Of a DNA stretch of 64,000 nucleotides, positions 15,938 to 25,030 are shown piece by piece (position 1 is the stretch's first letter; each line of letters starts with the position of its first letter). The notes under the pieces were generated by a model, which saw nothing but the letters and a program-made list of their open reading frames with translations, had not been told where the DNA came from and searched no databases. The DNA is from JASBTN01 sp965228805 (GTDB taxonomy: Bacteria; Pseudomonadota; Alphaproteobacteria; Rhodobacterales; Rhodobacteraceae), in NCBI RefSeq assembly GCF_965228805.1, contig NZ_CBDDIE010000003.1:1054001-1118000 (forward strand), given 5' to 3'. Both the position numbers and the translations under genes were made by a program.

Positions 15938-16753
15938 TTAGTGCATGATTGGCCTGGGTTCCATCGGGACGATGGTTTCCGGGGCCGGTGGGCGGTAGCC
16001 CAAGGCACTATGTGGCCGTTTGGTGTTGTAGTGCTTCCTCCATTGTTCAATCAGGATTTGCGCCTCCCGTAAGCTGTAGAAGACTTCACCATTGAGCAGC
16101 TCGTCGCGGAACCGGGCATTGAAGCTTTCACAGTATCCATTCTCCCATGGTGATCCCGGTTCAATGTAAGCGGTCTTGGCTCCGACGGCTGCAATCCAGT
16201 CCCGGACAGACTGTGCGATAAACTCAGGGCCGTTATCGGAGCGAATGAAAGCAGGGACACCACGCAGGATGAACAGGTCCGTCAGCGCGTCGATGACCTC
16301 GGTCGAGTTCAACTTCCGCTGCACACGGATCGCCAGACATTCCCGACTATATTCATCCAAGATGTTGAGGGTGCGAAACACCTTTCCATCATCCGTTCGA
16401 TGATGAACGAAGTCATAGCTCCAGACATGATTGCGATACTTCGGTCGCAGCCGGACGCAAGAACCGTCATTCAGCCAGAGCCGCCCTTTTTTGGGTTGCT
16501 TCATCGGTACTTTGAGCCCCTCGCGTCGCCACAGACGTTCGACACGCTTGTCGTTCACCAGCCAGCCTGCATCTCTCAGCAAAGCGGCGATCCGGCGATA
16601 ACCATAGCGACCATACTGGCGCGTCAGCGCGATCATGTCGGCCACCAGGCGATCTTCGTCAGCACGCCCAACAGGCATCCGTCTTTGTGTGGATCGATGC
16701 TGTCCCAAGACACGACAAGCGCGACGCTCTGAGATGTGAAACTGGCTTCGCAC
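15938..16753 (-). CDS. IS3-family transposase OrfB (integrase catalytic domain)
   Basis: 271 residues as an open frame. It has an HTH_21-like region (YGRYGYRRIAALLRDAGW) and an rve DDE domain: VWSYDFVHHRTDDG (first Asp), FIRSDNGPEFIA (second Asp) and GSPWENGYCESFNARFRDEL (Glu). In IS3 elements OrfB is normally made as a fusion by -1 frameshifting from OrfA; an in-frame stretch upstream (SPSRRRACVEHVRSQFH) reaches back to the OrfA end, as expected. All catalytic residues are present, so it may be active. Confidence 0.94.
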   Translation of the reverse strand: MRSQFHISERRACRVLGQHRSTQRRMPVGRADEDRLVADMIALTRQYGRYGYRRIAALLRDAGWLVNDKRVERLWRREGLKVPMKQPKKGRLWLNDGSCVRLRPKYRNHVWSYDFVHHRTDDGKVFRTLNILDEYSRECLAIRVQRKLNSTEVIDALTDLFILRGVPAFIRSDNGPEFIAQSVRDWIAAVGAKTAYIEPGSPWENGYCESFNARFRDELLNGEVFYSLREAQILIEQWRKHYNTKRPHSALGYRPPAPETIVPMEPRPIMH

Positions 16754-16785
16754 ATGCTCAACGCAGGCGCGGCGACGCGAAGGGC

Positions 16786-17064
16786 TCAGTAGTTTCCCCG
16801 TGCGGCCTCCGATAGGATCAGCTTGTCCAGCGTCAGGTCGGACACGGCCCGGCGCAAGCGATCATTCTCTTTCTGGAGCCGTTTGAGTTCTTTCAGTTGG
16901 TCGGTTCCCATACCGCCATATTGCTTACGCCAGCGGTAAAACGTCTGCTCGGTTATCTGCACCTGGCGGATCGCATCAACTCGCGGCATCCCTTGGCCGC
17001 ATAGCACCTCAACCTGCCGCAACTTCGTGACAATCTCTTCCGGTTTGTGGCGATTAATTCCCAT
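16786..17064 (-). CDS. IS3-family transposase OrfA (HTH protein)
   Basis: 92 residues: an N-terminal HTH (KPEEIVTKLRQVEVLCGQGM, then ITEQTFYRWRKQYGGM) and a C-terminal leucine-zipper-like coil (LKELKRLQKENDRLRRAVSD). It binds the IS ends. It precedes OrfB, which lies in another frame, and the two are probably joined by programmed frameshifting near 16790. Confidence 0.93.
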   Translation of the reverse strand: MGINRHKPEEIVTKLRQVEVLCGQGMPRVDAIRQVQITEQTFYRWRKQYGGMGTDQLKELKRLQKENDRLRRAVSDLTLDKLILSEAARGNY

Positions 17065-17395
17065 CTTTGATCCTCCGTTTCCTAACTATAGGGGCGGACC
17101 ACTTCAGTGGGGGAGGATCAGTGTCGAGTGGGAGCACAGGAGCTATCAATCTTCACATAAGTTGAAGAGATTTTCAGCACAGAGCTGGCTTTTTTGCTTG
17201 TAAGTTTAGGGTCCAGATTTCTGAGGGGCCTGGTTGGGGCGAGAAAACTCTTTCAACAAACGTATTCGGGGTGTCCACAATATCCGGGGTCTGGTTGATT
17301 TTTTGATCCGCTTTCACTTAAGGGTTGCTGAAATCTCTCCCGTGGTTATCTCCATGTGGTTGCAGAAAGCCTTTTTAGAACCGAGGTTTGGATAA

Positions 17396-18430
17396 TTGGC
17401 ACTTGAGAAAGAAGCTTACGAACAGAATTACCAGCAGTTCCGGTCGCTCAATCAGATCATGTGGCAGGTGCCTGTACTTGCTATGTCCCTAACTGGTGGG
17501 CTGTGGTTCGGTGTATCAAAACTTGAAGACAAGCCATTGCTCTCTGTAATGCTGCTGCTAACTGCTGTTATTGGGAACGTGACGCTTGCACTCGTGTTGA
17601 TGCGTTTTAGGTACGTAATGTCACTGTACCTCAACAAGCTAAAGAGTGCCTATCCGGAAGGATTTGTGGATGCTGGCCAGCCAGACTGCACTAAAGGAAG
17701 CTTCCGAAAATTCTTTACTGTCCAAGAGCGCGTTCGACAATTGTTCTCACTCATGCTTTATTGGGCAGCAGGAGCTAGTTTCATCTTGCTCTCAACGGAA
17801 TGCTACTTCTGGTACGGGCGCTATGTTGCTTCTGATATGAACAAAGGTATTGATTTCTACGAAAGGCACGCCGCCGCGCTTGCTGATGGATATGAGTCCG
17901 TGGCATTTGAAGATGCGTATCCGTTTCTTGTTCCGGTTTTTTCTGGTGATCCGCTCACTGTTCTTGATGTCGGCGCAGGAACTGGAAGGGACGCAGCATG
18001 GGTGGCTGAGAGGGGGCACGAGGTAGTTGCCGTTGAGCCGTCGGCAGCAATGCGGAGGATTGCGAAATCACTGCATTCTATTGAACGAATCCGCTGGGTC
18101 GATGCCGAGCTTCCAAGTTTGGAAGCTACACATCTGGTCCCTGGAACGTTTGACGTGGTTTTAATGCATGCGATGTGGATGCATGTTGCGCCGAATGATC
18201 GAGGTCGAGCTCTGGCGCGGATATTTGAACTTACGGGCGTCGAGGGTCGTGTTTTCGTTTCCCTCCGTCTTGGCCCCCACGACAGGGAGCGAGGTATGTA
18301 TCCTGTGGTTAACGAGGAGTTCATTGGGTTGGCTGAATCGACCGGGTTCTCTGTTGTCTATCACGGTGAGTTTGCGGACCTATTGGGGCGCAAGGAAGTT
18401 GTTTGGAAGATGTACGAGCTTAACAAGTGA
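17396..18430 (+). CDS. Membrane-anchored SAM-dependent methyltransferase (three-helix domain fused to class I MTase)
   Basis: 344 residues. Residues 1-145 form an uncharacterised membrane domain with helices at about 23-41, 49-70 and 118-138 and a charged middle loop. Residues ~150-344 are a class I methyltransferase: motif I VLDVGAGTGRD (189-199), acidic VEP (213-215) and FDVVLMHAMWMHV. The target could be nucleic acid, protein or a small molecule. The TTG at 17396 directly follows an in-frame stop; an ATG at 17459 would lose part of the first helix. It is tail-to-tail with sspA, 49 bp apart. Confidence 0.75.
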   Translation: MALEKEAYEQNYQQFRSLNQIMWQVPVLAMSLTGGLWFGVSKLEDKPLLSVMLLLTAVIGNVTLALVLMRFRYVMSLYLNKLKSAYPEGFVDAGQPDCTKGSFRKFFTVQERVRQLFSLMLYWAAGASFILLSTECYFWYGRYVASDMNKGIDFYERHAAALADGYESVAFEDAYPFLVPVFSGDPLTVLDVGAGTGRDAAWVAERGHEVVAVEPSAAMRRIAKSLHSIERIRWVDAELPSLEATHLVPGTFDVVLMHAMWMHVAPNDRGRALARIFELTGVEGRVFVSLRLGPHDRERGMYPVVNEEFIGLAESTGFSVVYHGEFADLLGRKEVVWKMYELNK

Positions 18431-18479
18431 GGAGCTTGACACCCGCTATGGGGAAATTATGCGCATCAAATCAAATGAT

Positions 18480-19631
18480 TTAGCCGACTTCATCAAGTAC
18501 TTCGTGAATCCGGAAAACGGCCTCATCTATTATCTCTTCGTTCGTATCACGACCTAGGCTGAATCTTATCGACGAACCAGCTTCTTGCTCGTCTAGGCCT
18601 ATTGCGTGCAACACATGTGATGGTTCAGGTATCCCGCTCGCGCAGGCTGCACCCGTTGAGGCTGAGACAATCGGTTGTAGAGCCCCAAGAATGTCTTGCG
18701 CAGAAAATCCGCTAAATCGGATGTTGGCATTACCAGGATGCCGCTGACCTCCTAAAGGCGGACCGTTCAATGCAACCGGATAATTTAGCATTGTCAGTTT
18801 CTGCACAAACCGATCCCGCAGCCTTGCTTGCCGTGCTCGTTCGAGTGCGGCTAAATCACCGCCAAAAAGCGTACTTGCCGCTCCCATCCCCACGCAAAGA
18901 GGGGTAGGAAGTGTGCCCGACCGGAGGTGGTTTTGTTGCCCTCCACCAAAGATCAGTGGTTCAATTGATGTCTGTATATCACGTCGGATATACAATGCAC
19001 CAATCCCCATTGGACCATACATCTTGTGTCCTGAAAGGCTCGCCAAATCAGTGTGTGTGGCTATCTGTGCCGTATCCATGGCGCAGGGAGCTTGTGCACA
19101 GTCACAATGAAAAAGCGCGCCATATTTGCCCGCGATCTCGCCAATCCTTTTTATGTCTTGGATGGTGCCGATTTCGTTGTTCACAGCCATGGCTGAGACA
19201 ACTAAAACATCGTCGTTAATGCTGTGAACAAGATGTTCAAGATCAATCTGACCAATGCTGTTGACCTTTAGTGTTTCAATCTTAAATCCGAGCTGCTCTT
19301 GGATCGCTCGGCCTGACGCAAGCACACATTTGTGCTCAATGGGACTCAAGAGAATCCTGCGGCGATTGTTGGTAGCCGCGCGACGGGCAAGCCCGAATAG
19401 AGCAAGGTTGTTGGCCTCAGTTGCACCTGAAGTGAAAATGATCTCATCTGGATCAGCGCCGACCAAAGTCGCTACTTCGTTTCGAGCCAATTCAACTGCT
19501 TGGTCCGCTTGCCATCCCTTGAAATGGTCAGCTGAATGTGGATTCCCAAAGAATTCGGCAAAATATGGGGACATCCTCGCAAAAACTTCCGTGTCTATGG
19601 GGGTTGTTGCTTGGTGGTCAAGATAGAGCAT
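18480..19631 (-). CDS. sspA: Cysteine desulfurase SspA (DndA/IscS-like)
   Basis: 383 residues, fold-type I PLP enzyme. MLYLDHQATTPIDTEVFARM is the typical start; the PLP lysine is K203 in LSGHKMYGP, and the sulfur-accepting cysteine is C330 in STGAACASGIPEPS. In Ssp systems SspA draws sulfur from cysteine for DNA phosphorothioation. It is divergent from sspBCD with 173 bp between starts, as in the described Vibrio locus. It is not accompanied by isc/suf genes, which supports the defence role rather than general Fe-S assembly. Confidence 0.88.
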   Translation of the reverse strand: MLYLDHQATTPIDTEVFARMSPYFAEFFGNPHSADHFKGWQADQAVELARNEVATLVGADPDEIIFTSGATEANNLALFGLARRAATNNRRRILLSPIEHKCVLASGRAIQEQLGFKIETLKVNSIGQIDLEHLVHSINDDVLVVSAMAVNNEIGTIQDIKRIGEIAGKYGALFHCDCAQAPCAMDTAQIATHTDLASLSGHKMYGPMGIGALYIRRDIQTSIEPLIFGGGQQNHLRSGTLPTPLCVGMGAASTLFGGDLAALERARQARLRDRFVQKLTMLNYPVALNGPPLGGQRHPGNANIRFSGFSAQDILGALQPIVSASTGAACASGIPEPSHVLHAIGLDEQEAGSSIRFSLGRDTNEEIIDEAVFRIHEVLDEVG

Positions 19632-19804
19632 TTCGCCTCAAAAGTATTTATTTACGGTGCCTTACTCGAAAATTGCTACTTCGGAGTTCATCACTCGAGC
19701 AGACTATCCTAGCCTGGGGACGCCATCCAGATCGTTGATTGACCCTACCAAATACAGTGGTCTATTGTCGACCTGGATCATTCCTCCAGTTCCAAGGAAA
19801 ATCA

Positions 19805-20761
19805 ATGCCACGCGGGCCAGTTTTTTTAGACGACTACACTCCACAGCTCTCGGGTCATGAGACATTCCCGCTTCGATATGGTTGGTTGAAGAAGGCATTT
19901 GATGCCGTCAATGAATGCGATGGGCAGCCGGGAAACAAATCGGTATTCCTGTCGGGCGAAGCGATTGCCCGGTTTGGTCTTGGCAAAAACATGGTCGCAT
20001 CAATGCGACATTGGGCTGGCGCTGCAGGCGTCATAGAAGATAGCGATGAGCCCAACACTGTCAGGACAACCGCGCTTGGGCGGAAGATCTTTGGAAAAGA
20101 TGGCCTCGATCCATATATGGAGGATCCGGCAAGCTTATGGATGGTCCATTGGCAGATCTCAGGCCATCCAAAGAAGACGACGTGGTACTGGAGCTTCAAC
20201 AACTATCCTGGAGCGACATTTGAGCGAGAGAATCTGGTAAAAGGCATTGAAAAAGTTGCGAAAGATCGCAGCTGGAAGAGAGTCTCGGCCTCAACAATCA
20301 AGCGTGATGTCGAATGCTTTGTGCGCACATACGGAGCGCGAAATACTGTGCAAACATCTTATGAAGATGCTCTGGAATCGCCGCTTGCGGAGCTTGGTCT
20401 CGTGAAGTCGGTTGGGAAAAAGGATGGGTTTCGATTTGTGCGAGGTCCAAAAGCCACTCTTGGTGCGGGTGTATTCCTGTACGCCCTCATCGACTTCTGG
20501 AGGGGCTATTCACAAGCTAGTACACTTTCCTTCGAAGCTATCGCGCATGAGCCTGGGTCCCCGGGGCGCACCTTCCTACTTGACGAAAATGATGTGGCAG
20601 GAAGGTTGCTGTCGCTCGAAGACTTCACGAACGGGGTTTTCCGTTGGTCTGAAACTGCTGGGTTGAAGCAGGTCATCCGAGATGGAGAAATCAGCGTTGA
20701 TGAAGCACTAGGCTTTATTAACGCTGACTATCGCGTCGCATTGGAAAAGGGGGCGGCATAA
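19805..20761 (+). CDS. sspB: DUF4007-family DNA phosphorothioation protein SspB (nickase)
   Basis: 318 residues from the ATG at 19805, which has AAGGA six bases upstream; the frame extends to a TTG at 19739 with no support. The protein opens MPRGPVFLDDYTPQLSGHET and contains FPLRYGWLKKAFDA, the DUF4007 signature. In the known system SspB nicks one DNA strand for sulfur insertion and acts with SspC and SspD. It overlaps sspC by one base (TAATG), indicating coupled translation. Confidence 0.85.
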   Translation: MPRGPVFLDDYTPQLSGHETFPLRYGWLKKAFDAVNECDGQPGNKSVFLSGEAIARFGLGKNMVASMRHWAGAAGVIEDSDEPNTVRTTALGRKIFGKDGLDPYMEDPASLWMVHWQISGHPKKTTWYWSFNNYPGATFERENLVKGIEKVAKDRSWKRVSASTIKRDVECFVRTYGARNTVQTSYEDALESPLAELGLVKSVGKKDGFRFVRGPKATLGAGVFLYALIDFWRGYSQASTLSFEAIAHEPGSPGRTFLLDENDVAGRLLSLEDFTNGVFRWSETAGLKQVIRDGEISVDEALGFINADYRVALEKGAA

Positions 20762-23700
20762 TGAGCCTAACTGGACGCGTCTACATCGCCCGCCGATTTC
20801 AGCGTGCGGTACGCATTGATTCTGACTTTGGTGATGCGAAAGCTCTTGAAGGCTTCGTATGTCCGAAATCTTCGGAGGAAGTGCTGACGGCCACCGCTCG
20901 TCACGTAGCTCAAACTGGTCATGGTGCCTTCACTTGGACTGGTCCGTTTGGTAGCGGAAAGTCAAGTCTTGTGGTGGCTCTTAGTGCGCTATTGGGGCCA
21001 GATGAGGCCCTTCGAAAGCAAGCTTCCACAGCAATTGGGCATGAAGCAGCAAGGGCTGTTTTAGCCGCACTCCCACCCAAGTCAGACGGGTGGCGTATTC
21101 TCCCGGTCGTGGGGCGGCGGGATGATCCCGCCGTAGTCATTGGCGAAGCCCTTGAAGCTGCCGGGTTTTGCCGCGGCACCAAGGATAAGAGGTGGACCGA
21201 CAAGTCGGTAGTTTCTGAGCTCTCTAGAATTTCTACCAGCCGTCCCAATAGTGAAGGTGGATTAATCCTGTTCATCGATGAGATGGGCAAGTTCTTGGAA
21301 GCAGCTGCTCACGCTGGATCGGATGTCTATCTTTTTCAGCTCCTTGCTGAAGCGGCTTCGAGAAGCGAGGGTCGGTTTGTTTTAGTGGGCATTCTGCACC
21401 AGTCGTTCGAGGATTATGCTGGTCGCCTATCCCGTGAGATGCGTGATGAATGGTCCAAAATTCAGGGGCGATTTGTTGATTTGCCAGTCAATATCGCTGG
21501 TGAGGAGCAAATTGAGCTCGTTTCGCGCGCGATCGAGAATAGTCGAGGTCCGGTTTCGCCTGGTAAGCGCGCCGCGTTGGTGGCTGCTGAAATCAAAAGG
21601 CGCCGACCTGCATCGTCTGCATATCTCCCGGAGGTCCTGGAGGGGTGTTGGCCAATTCACCCCGTTGTGGCCTGCCTGCTCGGTCCAATTTCGCGCCGCC
21701 GCTTTGGGCAAAACCAACGCAGTATTTTTGGTTTCCTAAACTCAGCAGAACCTTACGGCTTTCAAGACTTCGTTCGTCGCGCTTCCGATGAAGATGTATT
21801 TGAACCGGACCAGCTTTGGGACTACCTACGTGCCAACTTAGAGCCCTCAATCCTAGCCTCTCCTGATGGCCACAGGTGGGCACTGGCGTCTGAGGCAATC
21901 GAACGCTGCGAAGCGCTTGGGGGTGATGAATACCATATCCGGGTTTTGAAGGTGGTCGCCGTAATCGACTTGTTCAAAGAACGCTCCGGGTTAGTCCCGA
22001 ACATGGCGTTGCTTTTGTGTTGTGTGGGGGGGCTCTCGGAGGAGGAAATTAAGCGAGCCCTCCAGCAACTACAAAAATGGTCACTGATAATTTTCCGCAG
22101 ATTCTCAGATGCATACGCAGTGTATGCGGGCAGCGACTTTGATATCGAAAGTGCGGTAGGTGAAGCCCTAGAGCATATCCGGGAACTCGATTTTGCCGTA
22201 CTACAGAAACTTGCTGGATTGCAGCCAATTTTGGCTAAGCGCCACTATCACGAAACGGGTTCTTTTCGGTGGTTTGACGTCCAACTTGCACCGGTGAAGG
22301 ATCTTGTTGAGAACGCTGCAACGTTCGAACCGCGCAAAGGAACGATCGGGCAGTTTTTGTTAGCGGTACCCACGGAAGGTGAAAGCGCGGAGCGTGCACA
22401 AAAAGCTTGCCGTGAGGCGGCGCGCCTTTCCAAAAAATGGGACATCATTGCGGGTATATCGCAGCGAGCTTGGGCAATCACTGATCTTGCACGGGAGCTG
22501 ATTGCTCTAGAATCCGTAAAAGACGAACATCCAGACCTTGCGGGTGATCCAGTGGCTCAGCGGGAAATAAGTGCACATCAGGCTGCATTACAGGGGCATC
22601 TAGAAGCAGAACTGCGCCATGCGTTTGACAACGCTACCTGGCATCGAAAGGGCAGAAAAGAACAGCATTGGCGTAGTGCTGAACTCAACGGCATTGCTTC
22701 ACAGCTCGCAGATGTCCGCTTCTCAAAAACCCCTCGCATCCACAACGAGCTTCTTAATCGTATCAAGCCTTCAAGCAACGCCGTCGCTGGTCAAAACGCA
22801 CTCCTGCGCCACATGGTTGTGAATGAGGGTCGTGAGCGACTCGGAATCGAGGGCTTCCCTGCAGAAGGGGGGCTGTTCGCCTCACTTCTAGAGGCAACGG
22901 GCCTCTATTCAGAACACCAACATGGCTGGCGTTTTGTAGCGCCCGAGAACGGGAGGGATCCATGTGGATTAGCGCCGCTATGGGCTGCGGCGGCTGAATA
23001 CCTTACGGACTGTGAAGACAGGACAGTTCATGTCTCCGAGATCTATGATCTTTGGTCGTCACCACCGTTTGGGCTGAAAGAAGGGCTCATGCCGGTGCTC
23101 GCAGTGGCCTTTATACTGTCACGGCGGGACAAAATAGCTATCTATCGGCAAGGCGTCTTTCAGCCACGTTTCAAAGACGTTGATGTGGAGATGCTAGCAA
23201 CGGATCCCACCGAAGTTCAGCTTAGATGGATGGATCTGTCGGAAGTTGCCCGAAAACTGTTGTCGGGCATGGCAGATGTCGTTCGAGGCCTTGATGAAAG
23301 CAATAGCCTTTCTCACCTGACGCCGATTGACGTAGCGCGCGGGCTAATATCTGTTTTCGAACGGCTTCACGCTTGGACAAAACGCACGACCCGACTTTCA
23401 GCCAATGCTGTACATGTGCGCAACTTGTTCAAACATGCGAGAGACCCAAACAAATTCCTGTTCGATGACATCCCAGCTACATTTGGGATAAAGACCGGGT
23501 TGGTGGAAGAAGCTGATCTGTCTTCTATTGTGGACGACGTCCGCGACGGCCTCAAAGAACTCACAACCGCTTACCCCTCGATGTTGCACAGACTCATGGA
23601 ATTGATGCTTCAAGAGCTGCAAGTCCCAAATGCATCTCCACAAGCTTTGGCGGAATTGCGTACAAGAGCCGAAAACATCAAATCACTCGGCGGCGACTTT

Positions 23701-24156
23701 CGGTTGGATGCGTTCGTAGCGCGGCTTTCACAGTTTGATGGCACAGTTGCCGATATTGAAAGCATCGCAAGTTTTGCCGCGGACAAACCACTTCATGCTT
23801 GGACCGATCCAGATGTTGACAAGGCTGCAATCGAAACCACGGCGCTTGCGCAGCAGTTCATTAGGAATGAATCCTTCGCACGCGTTAAGGGTCGACCCGA
23901 CAAACGTCATGCTATGGCTGTGGTGGTTGGAGTTGATGGAAGACCTGCCCCGCTCCACGAAGAATTCACGATTACTGATGCAGATCGACAAGCAGTTGAC
24001 GACTTGATCGCACGAGTGGGGGCGACACTATCCGAAGCCGATCCTGACCGGCGCAATGTCATCCTTGCAGCTCTCGCCGAGTTGAGTGCTCTCTATATGG
24101 ATCCTGTTTCTGAAAACGTGTCAGGTTCAGGAATAGATGAGAGGGTAGTACCATGA
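20761..24156 (+). CDS. sspC: Large P-loop ATPase SspC
   Basis: 1131 residues. Walker A is GPFGSGKS at 61-68 and Walker B LILFIDE at about 168-174. The remainder is long and mainly helical with no other domain I recognise. SspC is the ATPase of the phosphorothioation complex and is usually somewhat shorter than this; I could not compare lengths exactly. It lies between DUF4007 sspB and the PP-loop sspD, overlapping both by 1-4 bp, which strongly supports the assignment. Confidence 0.85.
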   Translation: MSLTGRVYIARRFQRAVRIDSDFGDAKALEGFVCPKSSEEVLTATARHVAQTGHGAFTWTGPFGSGKSSLVVALSALLGPDEALRKQASTAIGHEAARAVLAALPPKSDGWRILPVVGRRDDPAVVIGEALEAAGFCRGTKDKRWTDKSVVSELSRISTSRPNSEGGLILFIDEMGKFLEAAAHAGSDVYLFQLLAEAASRSEGRFVLVGILHQSFEDYAGRLSREMRDEWSKIQGRFVDLPVNIAGEEQIELVSRAIENSRGPVSPGKRAALVAAEIKRRRPASSAYLPEVLEGCWPIHPVVACLLGPISRRRFGQNQRSIFGFLNSAEPYGFQDFVRRASDEDVFEPDQLWDYLRANLEPSILASPDGHRWALASEAIERCEALGGDEYHIRVLKVVAVIDLFKERSGLVPNMALLLCCVGGLSEEEIKRALQQLQKWSLIIFRRFSDAYAVYAGSDFDIESAVGEALEHIRELDFAVLQKLAGLQPILAKRHYHETGSFRWFDVQLAPVKDLVENAATFEPRKGTIGQFLLAVPTEGESAERAQKACREAARLSKKWDIIAGISQRAWAITDLARELIALESVKDEHPDLAGDPVAQREISAHQAALQGHLEAELRHAFDNATWHRKGRKEQHWRSAELNGIASQLADVRFSKTPRIHNELLNRIKPSSNAVAGQNALLRHMVVNEGRERLGIEGFPAEGGLFASLLEATGLYSEHQHGWRFVAPENGRDPCGLAPLWAAAAEYLTDCEDRTVHVSEIYDLWSSPPFGLKEGLMPVLAVAFILSRRDKIAIYRQGVFQPRFKDVDVEMLATDPTEVQLRWMDLSEVARKLLSGMADVVRGLDESNSLSHLTPIDVARGLISVFERLHAWTKRTTRLSANAVHVRNLFKHARDPNKFLFDDIPATFGIKTGLVEEADLSSIVDDVRDGLKELTTAYPSMLHRLMELMLQELQVPNASPQALAELRTRAENIKSLGGDFRLDAFVARLSQFDGTVADIESIASFAADKPLHAWTDPDVDKAAIETTALAQQFIRNESFARVKGRPDKRHAMAVVVGVDGRPAPLHEEFTITDADRQAVDDLIARVGATLSEADPDRRNVILAALAELSALYMDPVSENVSGSGIDERVVP

Positions 24157-24995
24157 CCCCTTCGGAGTCTACAAAACATGTTCTCGGGCTATCTGGTGGG
24201 AAGGACAGCGCCGCTTTAGCCGTTTACATGCGTCAACATCATCCGGAACTCGATATCGAGTATTTCTTCACAGACACTGGTAAAGAGCTGCCCGAGGTTT
24301 ACGAGTTTCTTGGGAGGCTGGAAGGGTTTTTGGGCAAAACAATACTTAGGCTGAATCCTGACCGCGATTTTGACTTTTGGCTAAAACGATACAAGAGCTT
24401 CTTGCCATCTCCTCAAACTAGGTGGTGCACTCGACAGTTGAAACTTAGACCATTTGAGCATTGGATCAGACCTTTGCTCGATGATGGCATGTTGGTTCAT
24501 AGCTACGTGGCAATTCGTGCAGATGAAGAATATCGCGAAGGCTACAGTTCAAAAAACGCCAACTTAGTGGTGAAGCTTCCGTTTAAGGAAGATGGGGTGG
24601 ACAAGGCGGGGGTGCATGAGATTCTCGATGACTCGGGGCTTGGATTGCCACGATACTATGACTGGCGATCCCGAAGTGGTTGTACATTCTGCTTTTATCA
24701 ACAGAAGATCGAATGGGTCCGCCTAAAGGAAAACCATCCGGAAGCATTTGAGGAGGCGAAGTCCTACGAAAAGGATGCTGTTGCCCACGGCTCACCGTTT
24801 ACGTGGTCTCAAGGCGAATCCTTGGACGAGCTCACAAGGCCGGAAAGAGTGGCTCAGATCAAAGAGGACTACGAGAAAAGGTTGGAGCGCCTGCGTGCTA
24901 AAAAACAAGACAACCCTCTTCGAAACCACTCCGAAACGATAGATATTGATGAACTGTTTGGGCAATCAAAAGCTTGTTTGGCTTGTCACAAGTAA
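24153..24995 (+). CDS. sspD: PAPS-reductase-like ATP pyrophosphatase SspD
   Basis: 280 residues. The PP-loop SGGKDS is at 14-19. Cysteines in RWCTRQLK, SGCTFCFYQQ and the C-terminal KACLACHK probably hold an Fe-S cluster, as in DndC/SspD. It adenylates the DNA backbone or carries sulfur from SspA for phosphorothioate formation. It overlaps sspC by 4 bp (ATGA) and is the last gene of the sspBCD operon. The 35-bp gap to convergent sspE shows no obvious terminator. Confidence 0.88.
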   Translation: MTPSESTKHVLGLSGGKDSAALAVYMRQHHPELDIEYFFTDTGKELPEVYEFLGRLEGFLGKTILRLNPDRDFDFWLKRYKSFLPSPQTRWCTRQLKLRPFEHWIRPLLDDGMLVHSYVAIRADEEYREGYSSKNANLVVKLPFKEDGVDKAGVHEILDDSGLGLPRYYDWRSRSGCTFCFYQQKIEWVRLKENHPEAFEEAKSYEKDAVAHGSPFTWSQGESLDELTRPERVAQIKEDYEKRLERLRAKKQDNPLRNHSETIDIDELFGQSKACLACHK

Positions 24996-25030
24996 ACCAA
25001 GGGGAAAGTGTGCTTTCTAGAACCTAGCTC

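Larger units (their letters stand above)
15904..17120 (-). mobile_element. IS3-family insertion sequence (IS407-like group)
   Basis: About 1217 bp with orfA (16786-17064) and orfB (15938-16753) on the minus strand. Imperfect terminal inverted repeats: the left end reads TGATCAGCCCCACCTAAGTG and the right end, in complement, TGATCCTCCCCCACTGAAGT, both followed by GGTCC. No target-site duplication is visible (GAT left, GTG right), suggesting a deletion or rearrangement after insertion. Confidence 0.9.

Noticed and set aside
18480..19631. Reading the cysteine desulfurase as housekeeping IscS
   Set aside because: No isc/suf genes are adjacent, it lies in an AT-rich island, and it is divergent from DUF4007-ATPase-PP-loop genes.
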